Shown: positions 56,190 to 64,000 of the stretch, piece by piece
Layout: the number at the start of each line of letters is the position of its first letter
Numbering within the stretch: position 1 is the first letter of the stretch
From: Pauljensenia sp018375675
GTDB lineage: Bacteria > Actinomycetota > Actinomycetes > Actinomycetales > Actinomycetaceae
Reading direction: 5' to 3'
NCBI GenBank assembly: GCA_041432705.1
Contig: JAPWAE010000005.1
Coordinates: forward strand, 62,001-126,000
Length of the DNA: 64,000 nt
Position numbers and translations under genes: made by a program
The notes under the pieces: model-generated
The model's database searches: none
Seen by the model: only the letters and a program-made list of their open reading frames with translations
Told to the model about the DNA's origin: nothing

Positions 56190-57041
56190 TTACTCCCCCG
56201 TGCCGTCGACGGCGGCCAGGATCTGGCGGATCTTCGTGGCGTCGCCCCACACGCCGGGCGAATCGTAGGGACGATCCGGGAACGCCCCGTACTCGAGGGT
56301 GATGTCCAGGTCGTTCTCGCGGATGTAGGCCTCAACGCGGTCGGCGAGGCTCATGGGCTCGCCGCTGCAGATATTGATGATGCCGTTGACCTCGTCCTGG
56401 GAGACGGCGGCGGCGATCTGGTAGGCCAGTCCCTGGATGGAGATGAAGTCGTAGAGGTTCTTGCCCGTGGTGAAGGGGAAGGTCTTCTTGCCTTCCTGGG
56501 CGGCGGCCAGGAGCTTGGAGAAGATCGAGGAGCCGTGCGCGTCGTCGCCGACGATGTAGTAGCCGCGCAGCCACTGCATGGTGGCGCCGTGCTTGGCGGT
56601 CAGCAGCGACGTGATCTGTCGGAGCGCGTTCTTGGAGATGCCGTACAACGAGGCGGGGTTGCACGGGGAGTTTTCGTCGATGGCGCCTTCCCAGTAGCCG
56701 ACCTCGTGCATGGAACCCATGACGGCCAGGTGGGTGCAGCCGCCCTCGAGGAGGTTCTCGATGAAGTGGTAGTGGGCGGGCAGGTCCTCGATGTGGGCCG
56801 GCGAGTTGTGCACGAAGCCGTCGCGCCACGCGAGGTGCAGGACCACGTCCGGGCGTCCGAGCTGGTCGTAAATATCAGCGTCGCCGCTGAAAATCTGGGT
56901 GTCGATGCGGCGCGCACGCTCGTCGACACCGTCGAGGCGGAAGTCGACGACACTGACGTCGAGGCCGCGCTCCAGCAGGGCGTGAACAATGTGGCGGCCA
57001 ATGTAGCCGCCGGCTCCGGTAACGAGGACAGTCTTCACCAT
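56190..57041 (-). CDS. NAD-dependent sugar epimerase/dehydratase family protein
   Basis: The 283-residue extended short-chain dehydrogenase has VTGAGGYIGRHIV at the N-terminus, and an active-site YGISKNALRQ with Tyr and Lys; the preceding Ser/Thr is in MGSMHEV. It probably modifies a nucleotide sugar (reduction or epimerisation) for the polysaccharide; the exact reaction is unclear. ATG 57041, 100 bases below the upstream glycosyltransferase end. Confidence 0.85.
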   Translation of the reverse strand: MVKTVLVTGAGGYIGRHIVHALLERGLDVSVVDFRLDGVDERARRIDTQIFSGDADIYDQLGRPDVVLHLAWRDGFVHNSPAHIEDLPAHYHFIENLLEGGCTHLAVMGSMHEVGYWEGAIDENSPCNPASLYGISKNALRQITSLLTAKHGATMQWLRGYYIVGDDAHGSSIFSKLLAAAQEGKKTFPFTTGKNLYDFISIQGLAYQIAAAVSQDEVNGIINICSGEPMSLADRVEAYIRENDLDITLEYGAFPDRPYDSPGVWGDATKIRQILAAVDGTGE

Positions 57042-57141
57042 GTCAGCCAGTCTATCAAGGCGTTGGCGCTACGCAGCTCCGCCCCGCGTTGTGTGCCGCG
57101 ACGCACCCACCGGCCCCGGCCTCGTTTCCGGGTCGATGGCG

Positions 57142-58128
57142 CTAGGAACGCGAGGCGGTGCGGTGGCGCAGGGCGCGAGGCAGGGCGAGGAGCCCCTGGA
57201 GGACTCCGCGGGCGACCGGCCCCCGTCCGCCCGAGCGCAGGGCGCGCGCAACCGAGCGCGCGATGGCGCGCGCGACGACGCCCCAGGGGGCGTGCTGGGC
57301 AGCAACGATGATGCGGTTGCGGGCGTTGACCCGCAGGAACATGGGCGAGGATGTGCCCGAGGAGGCGGCGTGCTCGTGGTCGACGACGGCCCCTGCGACA
57401 AAGCGCACCTCGTACCCGGCCTCGCGCAGCTTGTAGGACAGGTCGGTGTCCTCGTAATACATGAACAGGTCGGTGCGCACTCCCCCGACGGCTCGCCACG
57501 CATCGGAGTCGATCGCGCAGGCGCCGCCGCACAGGCCAAAGACCTCGGGGGCGGGCAGCGGCGAGTCGGCGGGGTCCAGCCAGGAGCGGTCGTAGCCGTT
57601 GCCGGCGGTATCGACCTCGTTGCCGGTGGAGTTGATGAGGACCTGGCCGCCGCTCTCACCATCGGCGACGCGCGTCCAGCGGCTGCCGTCGCGGGCGACG
57701 AGGAACTCCGTGTCGGAGGGGGTGGAGGGGCGCCAGGTGCCGGTCAGGAGGATGAGCGCGGTCGTGGCGCCCACGGTCTCGCCCAGGGGCTCCAGGAGCG
57801 CGTCGAGGAATCCGTCGCGCACAGTCGCGTCGTTGTTGAGCAGGACGACGGCATCTTCGCTCAGGCCGGCCGCTCCTGCCATGACTCCAGCGCCGAACCC
57901 GTCGTTCGTCCCTGCGTTCACGAGGGACACGCGCGCGGGATCGGCGGCACCGCGCAGCTCCTCGAGGCCCTCGCGCAGGACGGCCAGCGAGTCGTCATCG
58001 GATCCGTTGTCGACGATGACGAGGTGGTCCCCCTGTCCCATCTGCGGGGCGATCGAGTAGGCGGCGCGCAGGGTGAGCGGCGCGTTCTTCCAGTTGACGA
58101 GGATGACCCTGCAGCTGCGCGCCCTCAT
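57142..58128 (-). CDS. GT2 glycosyltransferase
   Basis: The 328-residue GT2 enzyme has VILVNWKNAPLTL, VIVDNGSDDDS, LLNNDATVRDGFL and the late VFGLCGGACAIDSDAWRAVGG and DLFMYYEDTDLSYKL, as in rhamnosyltransferases. The C-terminus is basic and Arg-rich with amphipathic helices. ATG 58128 overlaps the GT4 gene's stop by four bases. It is probably part of the same operon. Confidence 0.87.
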   Translation of the reverse strand: MRARSCRVILVNWKNAPLTLRAAYSIAPQMGQGDHLVIVDNGSDDDSLAVLREGLEELRGAADPARVSLVNAGTNDGFGAGVMAGAAGLSEDAVVLLNNDATVRDGFLDALLEPLGETVGATTALILLTGTWRPSTPSDTEFLVARDGSRWTRVADGESGGQVLINSTGNEVDTAGNGYDRSWLDPADSPLPAPEVFGLCGGACAIDSDAWRAVGGVRTDLFMYYEDTDLSYKLREAGYEVRFVAGAVVDHEHAASSGTSSPMFLRVNARNRIIVAAQHAPWGVVARAIARSVARALRSGGRGPVARGVLQGLLALPRALRHRTASRS

Positions 58129-59240
58129 CGCGCACCCGCCAGGGACGCGTAGATGGCGGCGTGGGCGGCGGCGGAGGCCTCCCACGTGTAGTCGCGGGCC
58201 CGCTCGATACCGGCGGCGGCGAGGCGGTCGTGCTCGCTTCCGGCGGCAGCCTCGAGGGCCTCGGCGAGGGCCGAGGCGTCGGTGGCCGGCACGAGAAGGC
58301 CGGCATCGGTGCCCGTAATCTCAGCCATGCAGGTGTCCGCGCTGGTCACGACGGGTGTTCCGTGCGCCATGGCCTCGAGGACGGGGAGCCCGAAGCCCTC
58401 CCAGATCGAGGGGAAGGTGAAGACGCGGGCGCCCGCGTACGCGCAGGCCAGGTCGGTGTCGTCCAGGCGTCCGAGGACGTGGACTCGCTCGGGCGGCAGC
58501 GGCGCGTCGGTCGGATCGGACCCCCATCCGGCGGGGCCGACGAGGACGAGGTCGAGGTCGGTGCCACGCATCTGCTCGTATGCCGCCAGCAGGGTGGGCA
58601 GGTTCTTGCGGGGCTCACGGGTACCGACCCACAGGATGTAGGGACGTGCCAGGCCGTGGCGGGCGCGGAACTCCTCCACCTGCGCATCGGTGACCGGCGT
58701 GTGGCTCAGGCCATGCGGGATGACGGTGATACGCGAGGCATCCAGACCCGCGTCGATGCAGTCGTCGGCGGTGGCCTGCGAGGGCACGATGATCGCGTCG
58801 GCGCGCTTCCTGGTGATCTCGAGGGCGCGGTGGAAGTACGCGGAGCCATGGGCAGTGAAGTGGTCGGGATCGCGCAGGAAGGCGACGTCATGGACGGTGA
58901 CGGCCAGAGGGCGCGAGGTCGGCGGGATCGCCCAGGTGGTCGCGTGCACGACATCCGCTCCCCCGCCCGATCCGACGCCGAGCATCCGATCGACGCTGGG
59001 GGTTCCCAGTCGGTCCCATGCGGCGTACAGGGCGCGGCGAGGCAGCGCCGAGTTGAGCACGGGGATGGTCAGGCCCACCTCGCTCGGTGTGGGCTCGCCC
59101 GCGCCGCGCCGCGCGGCGATGCCAATCGCACGCACGCCCTGGTCTGCCAGGCGGGCTGCGACCTCGACGATGTACCGGCCAGACCCTCCGGGCACCGGCT
59201 GCCACATTTGCTCGACGACCATTCCAACGTTGACGCTCAT
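58125..59240 (-). CDS. GT4-type glycosyltransferase (GT-B fold)
   Basis: The 371-residue protein starts MSVNVGMVVEQMWQPVPGGSGRY. In the C-terminal half it has the GT4 donor-binding region IWEGFGLPVLEAMAHGTPV with the conserved E-x7-E, and ILWVGTREPRKNL. ATG 59240 is favoured over 59258. It transfers sugar from an activated donor in the cytoplasm. It is divergent from the 59341 gene. Confidence 0.88.
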   Translation of the reverse strand: MSVNVGMVVEQMWQPVPGGSGRYIVEVAARLADQGVRAIGIAARRGAGEPTPSEVGLTIPVLNSALPRRALYAAWDRLGTPSVDRMLGVGSGGGADVVHATTWAIPPTSRPLAVTVHDVAFLRDPDHFTAHGSAYFHRALEITRKRADAIIVPSQATADDCIDAGLDASRITVIPHGLSHTPVTDAQVEEFRARHGLARPYILWVGTREPRKNLPTLLAAYEQMRGTDLDLVLVGPAGWGSDPTDAPLPPERVHVLGRLDDTDLACAYAGARVFTFPSIWEGFGLPVLEAMAHGTPVVTSADTCMAEITGTDAGLLVPATDASALAEALEAAAGSEHDRLAAAGIERARDYTWEASAAAHAAIYASLAGAR

Positions 59241-59340
59241 ACATCCAGGGTAGTTCACGGGCGCGCGGGGGCGGGAACAAAAGTATTGAGCAGCCGCAAA
59301 ATGGCATACGATAAGGGGAATAGTTGTTGCTCCCGACCCA

Positions 59341-60504
59341 ATGGGGATGATCGTGGCCTACTCCGTTTCTCACTCGCATCCGATCCGCGTCCTGCTGGAC
59401 GGGACCGCGATCCCCGCAGACCTGGGCGGCGTCGGCCGCTACGTGGATGACCTGGTGCCGGAGCTGGTCGAGCAGGGCGTGGACCTGACGATGGCGGTCC
59501 AGGAGCGCGACGCCGAGCACTTCGCGACGCGCCTGCCCTCGGCCCGCATCATCCCGATTTCGCAGCGCTTCGAGTCCCGTCCCGCGCGCATGGCGTGGGA
59601 GCAGACGGGCCTCCCCAAGCTGATCCGTAAGGTCCGTCCCGACGTCCTGCACTCCCCGCACTACACGTCCCCGCAGTTCCCGGGCGTGCCCGTCGTCATC
59701 ACCCTGCACGACGCGACGTTCTTCTCGCACCCGCAGGCTCACTCGCGTCTCAAGCAGCGCTTCTTCACAGCGGCGATTCGCCGCGCGATTCGCCGCGCGG
59801 ACGCCCTCGTGGTTCCCTCGCTGGCCACGCGCGACGAGACCATCAAGTACGCGGGGGGCGATCCCTCGCAGTTTTACGTGGCCTACCACGGCGTGGATCG
59901 CTCGATCTTCCACCCGGTCTCGGACGCCGAGCGCGAGCGCGTCAAGGCCTCGCTGGGCCTGGAGGGCCGCGACTACATCGGCTTCCTAGGCACGCTGGAA
60001 CCCCGCAAGAACGTGCCGAACCTGGTGCGCGGCTGGGTCAAGGCAGTCTCGGACCGCCCGAATCCCCCGGCCCTCGTGCTGGCGGGCGGAAAGGGGTGGG
60101 ACGAGGACATCGACCCGGCCCTGGCCTCGGTGCCCGAGCACCTGACGGTCCTGCGCCCCGGCTACCTGCCCCTCGAGGACCTGCCCGGTTTCCTCTCGGG
60201 CTGCCTCATCCTGGCCTACCCCTCGATCGCGGAGGGCTTCGGCCTGCCGGTCCTGGAGGCGATGAGCTGCGGCGCCGCGACGCTGACGACCCGTCTGACC
60301 TCTCTGCCGGAGGTCGGCGGCGACGCCGTCGCCTACTGCGACATCGACCCCGACTCGATCGCCTCGGCCCTGACGGAGCTGCTGGACGACCCCGCGCGCC
60401 GCGAGGCCCTCGGTGCTGCTGCGATTCCGCGCGCCGACGAGTTCACGTGGGCCCGCGCCGCTTCCGTGCACATCGAGGCTTTCCGCGCCGCCGCCCGTTC
60501 CTGA
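59341..60504 (+). CDS. GT4-type glycosyltransferase
   Basis: The 387-residue protein resembles the divergent neighbour at 58125. It has LGGVGRYVDDLVPEL, LHDATFFSHPQAHSR, GFLGTLEPRKNVPNLV and SIAEGFGLPVLEAMSCGAA with the E-x7-E donor motif. Three in-frame starts lie at 59341, 59347 and 59353; GTG 59353 has GGGG six bases upstream, while ATG 59341 may be leaderless. A weak TTGAGC/TACGAT promoter-like pair lies at 59286-59312. It is followed by the second DUF2142 gene after 28 bases. Confidence 0.86.
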   Translation: MGMIVAYSVSHSHPIRVLLDGTAIPADLGGVGRYVDDLVPELVEQGVDLTMAVQERDAEHFATRLPSARIIPISQRFESRPARMAWEQTGLPKLIRKVRPDVLHSPHYTSPQFPGVPVVITLHDATFFSHPQAHSRLKQRFFTAAIRRAIRRADALVVPSLATRDETIKYAGGDPSQFYVAYHGVDRSIFHPVSDAERERVKASLGLEGRDYIGFLGTLEPRKNVPNLVRGWVKAVSDRPNPPALVLAGGKGWDEDIDPALASVPEHLTVLRPGYLPLEDLPGFLSGCLILAYPSIAEGFGLPVLEAMSCGAATLTTRLTSLPEVGGDAVAYCDIDPDSIASALTELLDDPARREALGAAAIPRADEFTWARAASVHIEAFRAAARS

Positions 60505-60532
60505 GCCAACCGCGCCCGAAGGAGGCCGCCGC

Positions 60533-62086
60533 ATGCCCGCATCAGCCCCGCAGCGCCGCACGCTCGTCGCGGTGCTGACCCTCGTCGTCGCGGTGATTGC
60601 GGCCTCGCTGGCGTGGGTCGTCGCCTCCCCGGTCGGTTCCTCTCCGGACGAGGACTTCCACGTGGGGGCCATGTGGTGTCCTCCACCGGTGGACGAGACG
60701 GGCTGCCAGATTTCCACCAAGGACGGCGAGAAGGCCGTCATGGTGCCGCAGTCGCTGGCCAAGGAGTACGTCACCTGCTACGCCTTCGACCACGATAATT
60801 CCGCTCTGTGCGCCCTCAACGCCTCGGACGAGGAGCTGGCGCCGACACTGCGCTGGGACGACGGCAACTACCCCTGGGGTTACTACCAGTTCGCCCACCT
60901 CTTCGTGCAGCGCTCGACGAGCCACGCGGTCCTCGCACTGCGCACCGTGAACACGCTGCTCGCAATCGCTCTGATCGGCGCGATCATCGCCCTGGCGGAT
61001 TCGGGGTTGAGGCGCGCGATCAGCGTTTCTGTAACAGTCGCATGGCTGCCGATGGGCTTCTATTTCGTCGCCGGCATGAACCCGTCGTCGTGGGCGATGA
61101 CGGGCACGTTCGCTTTTGCTGCCGGCCTGCTGGCTGCCACCCGGTCGGTGGGGCCGCGCCGGGTGGGCCTGATTGCCTGCGCGCTGGCTGGCGCGGTCTT
61201 GGCGTGCACATCTCGCGGCGACAGCGCTTTCTTCCTCTTCGTCGTCACGGTCGCCCTGGCCTTCGCAGTGCCGCTGGGCAGGCGCATCGTTCCCGAGGCG
61301 CTCCTCGCGTGCGTCGCCTCCGTCGTGGGCATCTGGGTCATGGCGGGCACGAACGTGGCAGCCTCGCACCTGGGGTCGGGCAACGAGCTGGCGGAATACT
61401 CACTCAAGCACATTGCGTGGCTCAACGTGTCCTCGCTGCCCAACTACCTGCGTGGCTTCGTCGGGCACCTGCTCGGGCCGGGGTGGAACGACGTGTCCTA
61501 CCAGGGCACCGTCTCCTACGGCGCCTCCGTCATAGTCGTCGCCGTCCTGTGTTGGTCGCTGCGCTCGCTGTCCTGGCGCAAGGCCCTGTCCGCAATCACG
61601 GTGGCCGGCGCGATCACGGGCGTTCCCGTGGTGATTGGCCTGCGCGGACACTTCAACAACGTCCTCACCTACCAGCCGCGCTACATGCTGCCGCTCTTCG
61701 CGGTCTTCATGCTCATGCTCCTGGCTCCCTCCCCCGCCCGCGCGGACAATGAGGGGCGGCATGTGGGCAGCGAGGCGTTCCGCCTCCCCACCAGCATTGC
61801 GGGTCGCGTGGCTACGGGCCTCGTGGCGGCGCTGTGGGCGCTCACCAACGCCCGCGCCCTCTACCTCGTCATCGAGCGCTATGCGTTCGGGCGTACGCAG
61901 CACGGCTACCCCATCGACCTGGCGACGCGAAACCTGAGCGCGGGCAACGAGTGGTGGTGGCCCACGGCTCCGATCGGCCCGATGGCCGTGTGGATCCTCG
62001 GCGCTCTCGCCGGCGCGGTCGCGATCGGCCTGGCCGTTTTCCTGTGGCAACGCTCCCCCGAAAAGGCGCCCGAGCCTCGTCGATAG
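60533..62086 (+). CDS. DUF2142 family membrane protein (paralogue of 45023)
   Basis: The 517-residue polytopic protein has about eleven helices and an N-terminal external loop SSPDEDFHVG, matching SPDDDYHL in the 45023 paralogue. Both are exactly 517 residues. ATG 60533 is preceded by AAGGAGG at seven bases, which decides it against the longer frame from 60413. It probably transfers a sugar from a polyprenyl-phosphate donor. It lies between a GT4 gene and the LicC-LicA-like gene. Confidence 0.85.
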   Translation: MPASAPQRRTLVAVLTLVVAVIAASLAWVVASPVGSSPDEDFHVGAMWCPPPVDETGCQISTKDGEKAVMVPQSLAKEYVTCYAFDHDNSALCALNASDEELAPTLRWDDGNYPWGYYQFAHLFVQRSTSHAVLALRTVNTLLAIALIGAIIALADSGLRRAISVSVTVAWLPMGFYFVAGMNPSSWAMTGTFAFAAGLLAATRSVGPRRVGLIACALAGAVLACTSRGDSAFFLFVVTVALAFAVPLGRRIVPEALLACVASVVGIWVMAGTNVAASHLGSGNELAEYSLKHIAWLNVSSLPNYLRGFVGHLLGPGWNDVSYQGTVSYGASVIVVAVLCWSLRSLSWRKALSAITVAGAITGVPVVIGLRGHFNNVLTYQPRYMLPLFAVFMLMLLAPSPARADNEGRHVGSEAFRLPTSIAGRVATGLVAALWALTNARALYLVIERYAFGRTQHGYPIDLATRNLSAGNEWWWPTAPIGPMAVWILGALAGAVAIGLAVFLWQRSPEKAPEPRR

Positions 62087-62105
62087 CCACTTCACATTCA
62101 AATCG

Positions 62106-62134
62106 TTCACAAATCCACCCAATAGTGCTACGCT
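62106..62134 (+). promoter_or_regulatory. Promoter of the LicC-LicA-like gene
   Basis: TTCACA (62106-62111) and TACGCT (62129-62134) are separated by 17 bases. The transcription start should be near 62141, with AAAGGTG as ribosome-binding site before ATG 62181. Confidence 0.65.
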
Positions 62135-62180
62135 CGAACATGTAGCGCCCAAGTGGCTTCCATGAACGAAAGGTGATCGC

Positions 62181-64000
62181 ATGCCCACGACCAACGTCGG
62201 CACGCTCAGCGAGCCCCAATTCAACATCCTGAACGCACTGGCCAAGGCCAACGCGCCCCTCACGCAGCGGGCACTGTCGGAGGCCACCGGCATGAGCCTG
62301 GGACGCGTCAACACCGCCACCCGCGAGTGCGAGGCCGCCGGCTACATCGACGAGCGCGCGATCACCGACGCGGGCCGCGAGGCCCTGGAGCCCTACCGCG
62401 TCACGGGCGCCGTCATCATGGCCGCGGGCCTGTCCTCGCGCTTCGCCCCCATCAGCTACGAACGCCCCAAGGGCACGCTCAAGGTGCGCGGCGAGATCCT
62501 CGTCGAGCGTCAGATCCGCCAGCTCCACGAAGCCGGCATCACGAACATCGCGCTGGTCGTGGGCTACAAGAAGGAATACTTCTTCTACCTGGCCGACAAG
62601 TACGGCGTCGACATTGTCGTCAACCGCGAGTACTCCACGCGTAACAACAACGGGTCCCTGTGGCTCGTCAAGGACCGCCTCGACAACACCTACGTGTGCT
62701 CTTCGGACGACTACTTCACGACCAACCCCTTCGAGCCCTACGTCTACAAGGCCTACTACTCGGCGAACTACGTTGAGGGTCCCACCGACGAGTGGTGCAT
62801 CAAGACGGGTCCGAGCGACCGCATCACGGGCGCGACCGTGGGCGGAGCCGACGCGTGGGTCATGCTCGGCCACGTCTACTTCGACCGCGTCTTTTCCGCA
62901 ACGTTCCGCGAGATCCTCGAGCAGGTCTATCACCTGCCCGAGACGGTATCGAAGCTGTGGGAGTCCATCTACCTCGACCACATCAAGTCGTTCGACATGG
63001 TGATCCGCCGCTACCCGGACGGCGTCATCCACGAGTTCGACTCGGTCGACGAGCTGCGCAGCTTCGACCCCCTGTTCATGGAGAACGTGGACTCCGAGGT
63101 ATTCGACCACATCGTCGACACACTGGGCTGCACAAAGGCCGACATCCGCGACTTCTACCCCCTCAAGCAGGGCATCACGAACCTGTCGTGCCACTTCGCA
63201 GTCGGAGACGACGAGTACGTCTACCGCCACCCCGGCATCGGCACGGAGAAGATCGTGGACCGCAGCGCGGAGTTCGCCGGCCTGCGCCTGGCCGCCGAGC
63301 TCGGCATCGACGACACCTTCCTCACGGGTGACCCCGAGGCGGGCTGGAAGATCTCGCGCTTCGTGCGCGACGTGCGCAACCTGGACGTCACCCGCCCCGA
63401 GGAGCTCAAGGCGGCCATGGAGATGGACCGCGCGCTGCACACCTCCGGTCGAATCCTGGACCGCTCCTTCGACTTTGTCACCGAGGGCTTGCGCTACGAG
63501 GGCCTCCTCAAGGCCTTTGGCCCCATCGACGTGCCCGGATACTTTGAGCTGCGCGACAAGGTCCTGCGGCTGAAGACCTTCGCGGACACGGACGGCTTCG
63601 ATAAAGTCCCCTCGCACAACGACTTCTTCCCGCCGAACTTCCTGGTGGACAAGGACGGAAAGATCAGCCTCATCGACTGGGAGTACGCGGGCATGTCGGA
63701 CATGGCCGCCGACTTCGGCACGATGGTCGTGTGCACACCGGAGATGACCCGCGAGCGCGCGGCCGCCGCCCTCGAGTACTACCTGGGTCACGCGCCCAGC
63801 GAGGCCGAGGAGCGCCACTTCTTCGCCTATGAGGTCTTCGCCGGCTGGTGCTGGTACCTGTGGGCGCTGGTCAAGGAAGCCGAAGGCGACGACGTGGGCG
63901 AATGGCTCTACACCTACTATTCGCACGCGACACGCACGCTCGATTCCCTGCTCGCAGCCTACGAGGCAGCCTCAAGCACTCAGATCTCGACGGAAGGTGA
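62181..64000 (+). CDS. LicC-LicA-like bifunctional nucleotidyltransferase/choline kinase (3' end off the window)
   Basis: At least 606 residues; the frame is open at the right edge. An HTH-like N-terminus (about 8-65) precedes a nucleotidyltransferase domain (about 75-310) with AAGLSSRFAP (81-90) and Lys97 of RPKGTL, as in LicC phosphocholine cytidylyltransferase. A choline-kinase/APH domain follows (about 350-600) with HNDFFPPN (His479, Asp481) and LIDWEYAG (Asp499). This resembles licCA fusions. It probably activates choline for transfer to a surface glycan; substrate is inferred. Confidence 0.83.
   Translation, partial: MPTTNVGTLSEPQFNILNALAKANAPLTQRALSEATGMSLGRVNTATRECEAAGYIDERAITDAGREALEPYRVTGAVIMAAGLSSRFAPISYERPKGTLKVRGEILVERQIRQLHEAGITNIALVVGYKKEYFFYLADKYGVDIVVNREYSTRNNNGSLWLVKDRLDNTYVCSSDDYFTTNPFEPYVYKAYYSANYVEGPTDEWCIKTGPSDRITGATVGGADAWVMLGHVYFDRVFSATFREILEQVYHLPETVSKLWESIYLDHIKSFDMVIRRYPDGVIHEFDSVDELRSFDPLFMENVDSEVFDHIVDTLGCTKADIRDFYPLKQGITNLSCHFAVGDDEYVYRHPGIGTEKIVDRSAEFAGLRLAAELGIDDTFLTGDPEAGWKISRFVRDVRNLDVTRPEELKAAMEMDRALHTSGRILDRSFDFVTEGLRYEGLLKAFGPIDVPGYFELRDKVLRLKTFADTDGFDKVPSHNDFFPPNFLVDKDGKISLIDWEYAGMSDMAADFGTMVVCTPEMTRERAAAALEYYLGHAPSEAEERHFFAYEVFAGWCWYLWALVKEAEGDDVGEWLYTYYSHATRTLDSLLAAYEAASSTQISTEG

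Noticed and set aside
54263..56302. Long plus-strand frame opposite the RgpF-like gene
   Set aside because: It is an antisense shadow rich in Arg, Gly and Val repeats typical of high-GC codon periodicity.
62181..64000. A stop codon at the window's last three bases (TGA 63998-64000) for the LicC-LicA gene
   Set aside because: The TGA is out of frame with ATG 62181; the frame is still open at 64000, so the gene continues beyond the window.

Overview
The window comes from a high-GC Gram-positive actinobacterium, most likely of the Actinomyces/Schaalia group. The evidence is the gene content: an mtrA-mtrB-lpqB-comF-hpf-secA block with an Rv3235-family gene, a SigR/RsrA-type sigma/anti-sigma pair, a WhiB regulator, the 24-residue ribosomal protein bL37, DUF3499, DUF5719 and DUF6912 proteins, and many GTG starts with ATGA/GTGA overlaps. 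The genus is inferred from gene order and style, not from a search. No rRNA, tRNA or CRISPR array was seen.

Layout. 1-5.3 kb: a membrane protein, an alpha/beta hydrolase, a compact lower-GC element (2103-3634), bL37 and the sigma/anti-sigma pair. 5.3-14.5 kb: housekeeping genes (DoxX-like, aroA, rsgA, two small membrane proteins, a glutamine amidotransferase, sbcD-sbcC). 14.5-19.0 kb: DUF6912, a CpaE-like ATPase with a SAF-domain protein, a small HTH protein, a LysM protein and an Rv3235-family protein. 19.1-27.7 kb (minus strand): secA, hpf, comF, lpqB, mtrB, mtrA. 27.8-35.3 kb: a membrane/AAA cluster (Pro/Gln-rich membrane protein, DUF4129, DUF4350, MoxR, DUF58, SpoIIM-like, RDD). 35.3-41.2 kb: DUF3499, a metallopeptidase-like protein, DUF5719, a giant glycosyltransferase and whiB. 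41.4-64 kb: a cell-surface polysaccharide locus.

The polysaccharide locus holds RmlB, five smaller glycosyltransferases, an RgpF-like rhamnan synthesis protein, a Wzm/Wzt ABC exporter with a C-terminal carbohydrate-recognition region, an OafA-type acyltransferase with an AlgX-like partner, two paralogous DUF2142 membrane proteins of identical length, and at the right edge a LicC-LicA-like fusion. In the same locus lies a secreted NlpC/P60 hydrolase with choline-binding-type repeats. Together they suggest a rhamnose-containing, O-acetylated, ABC-exported surface glycan that may carry phosphocholine and hold a choline-binding hydrolase on the wall. This is inference.

The most unusual structure is the 1532-bp element at 2103-3634. 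Two 101-bp arms in inverted orientation each carry six copies of the 8-mer CTGGATAG/CTATCCAG (three in each orientation) at 19-19-17-19-19 bp spacing. They flank one gene for a DUF559-type nuclease-like protein, and two TTATNCACA DnaA-box-like sites lie inside. The second unusual feature is a dispersed 13-bp word, GACGAGGCCGKGG. It occurs at least 11 times exactly, in both orientations, in coding and intergenic DNA, and is read in different frames by different genes, so it seems to be selected as DNA.
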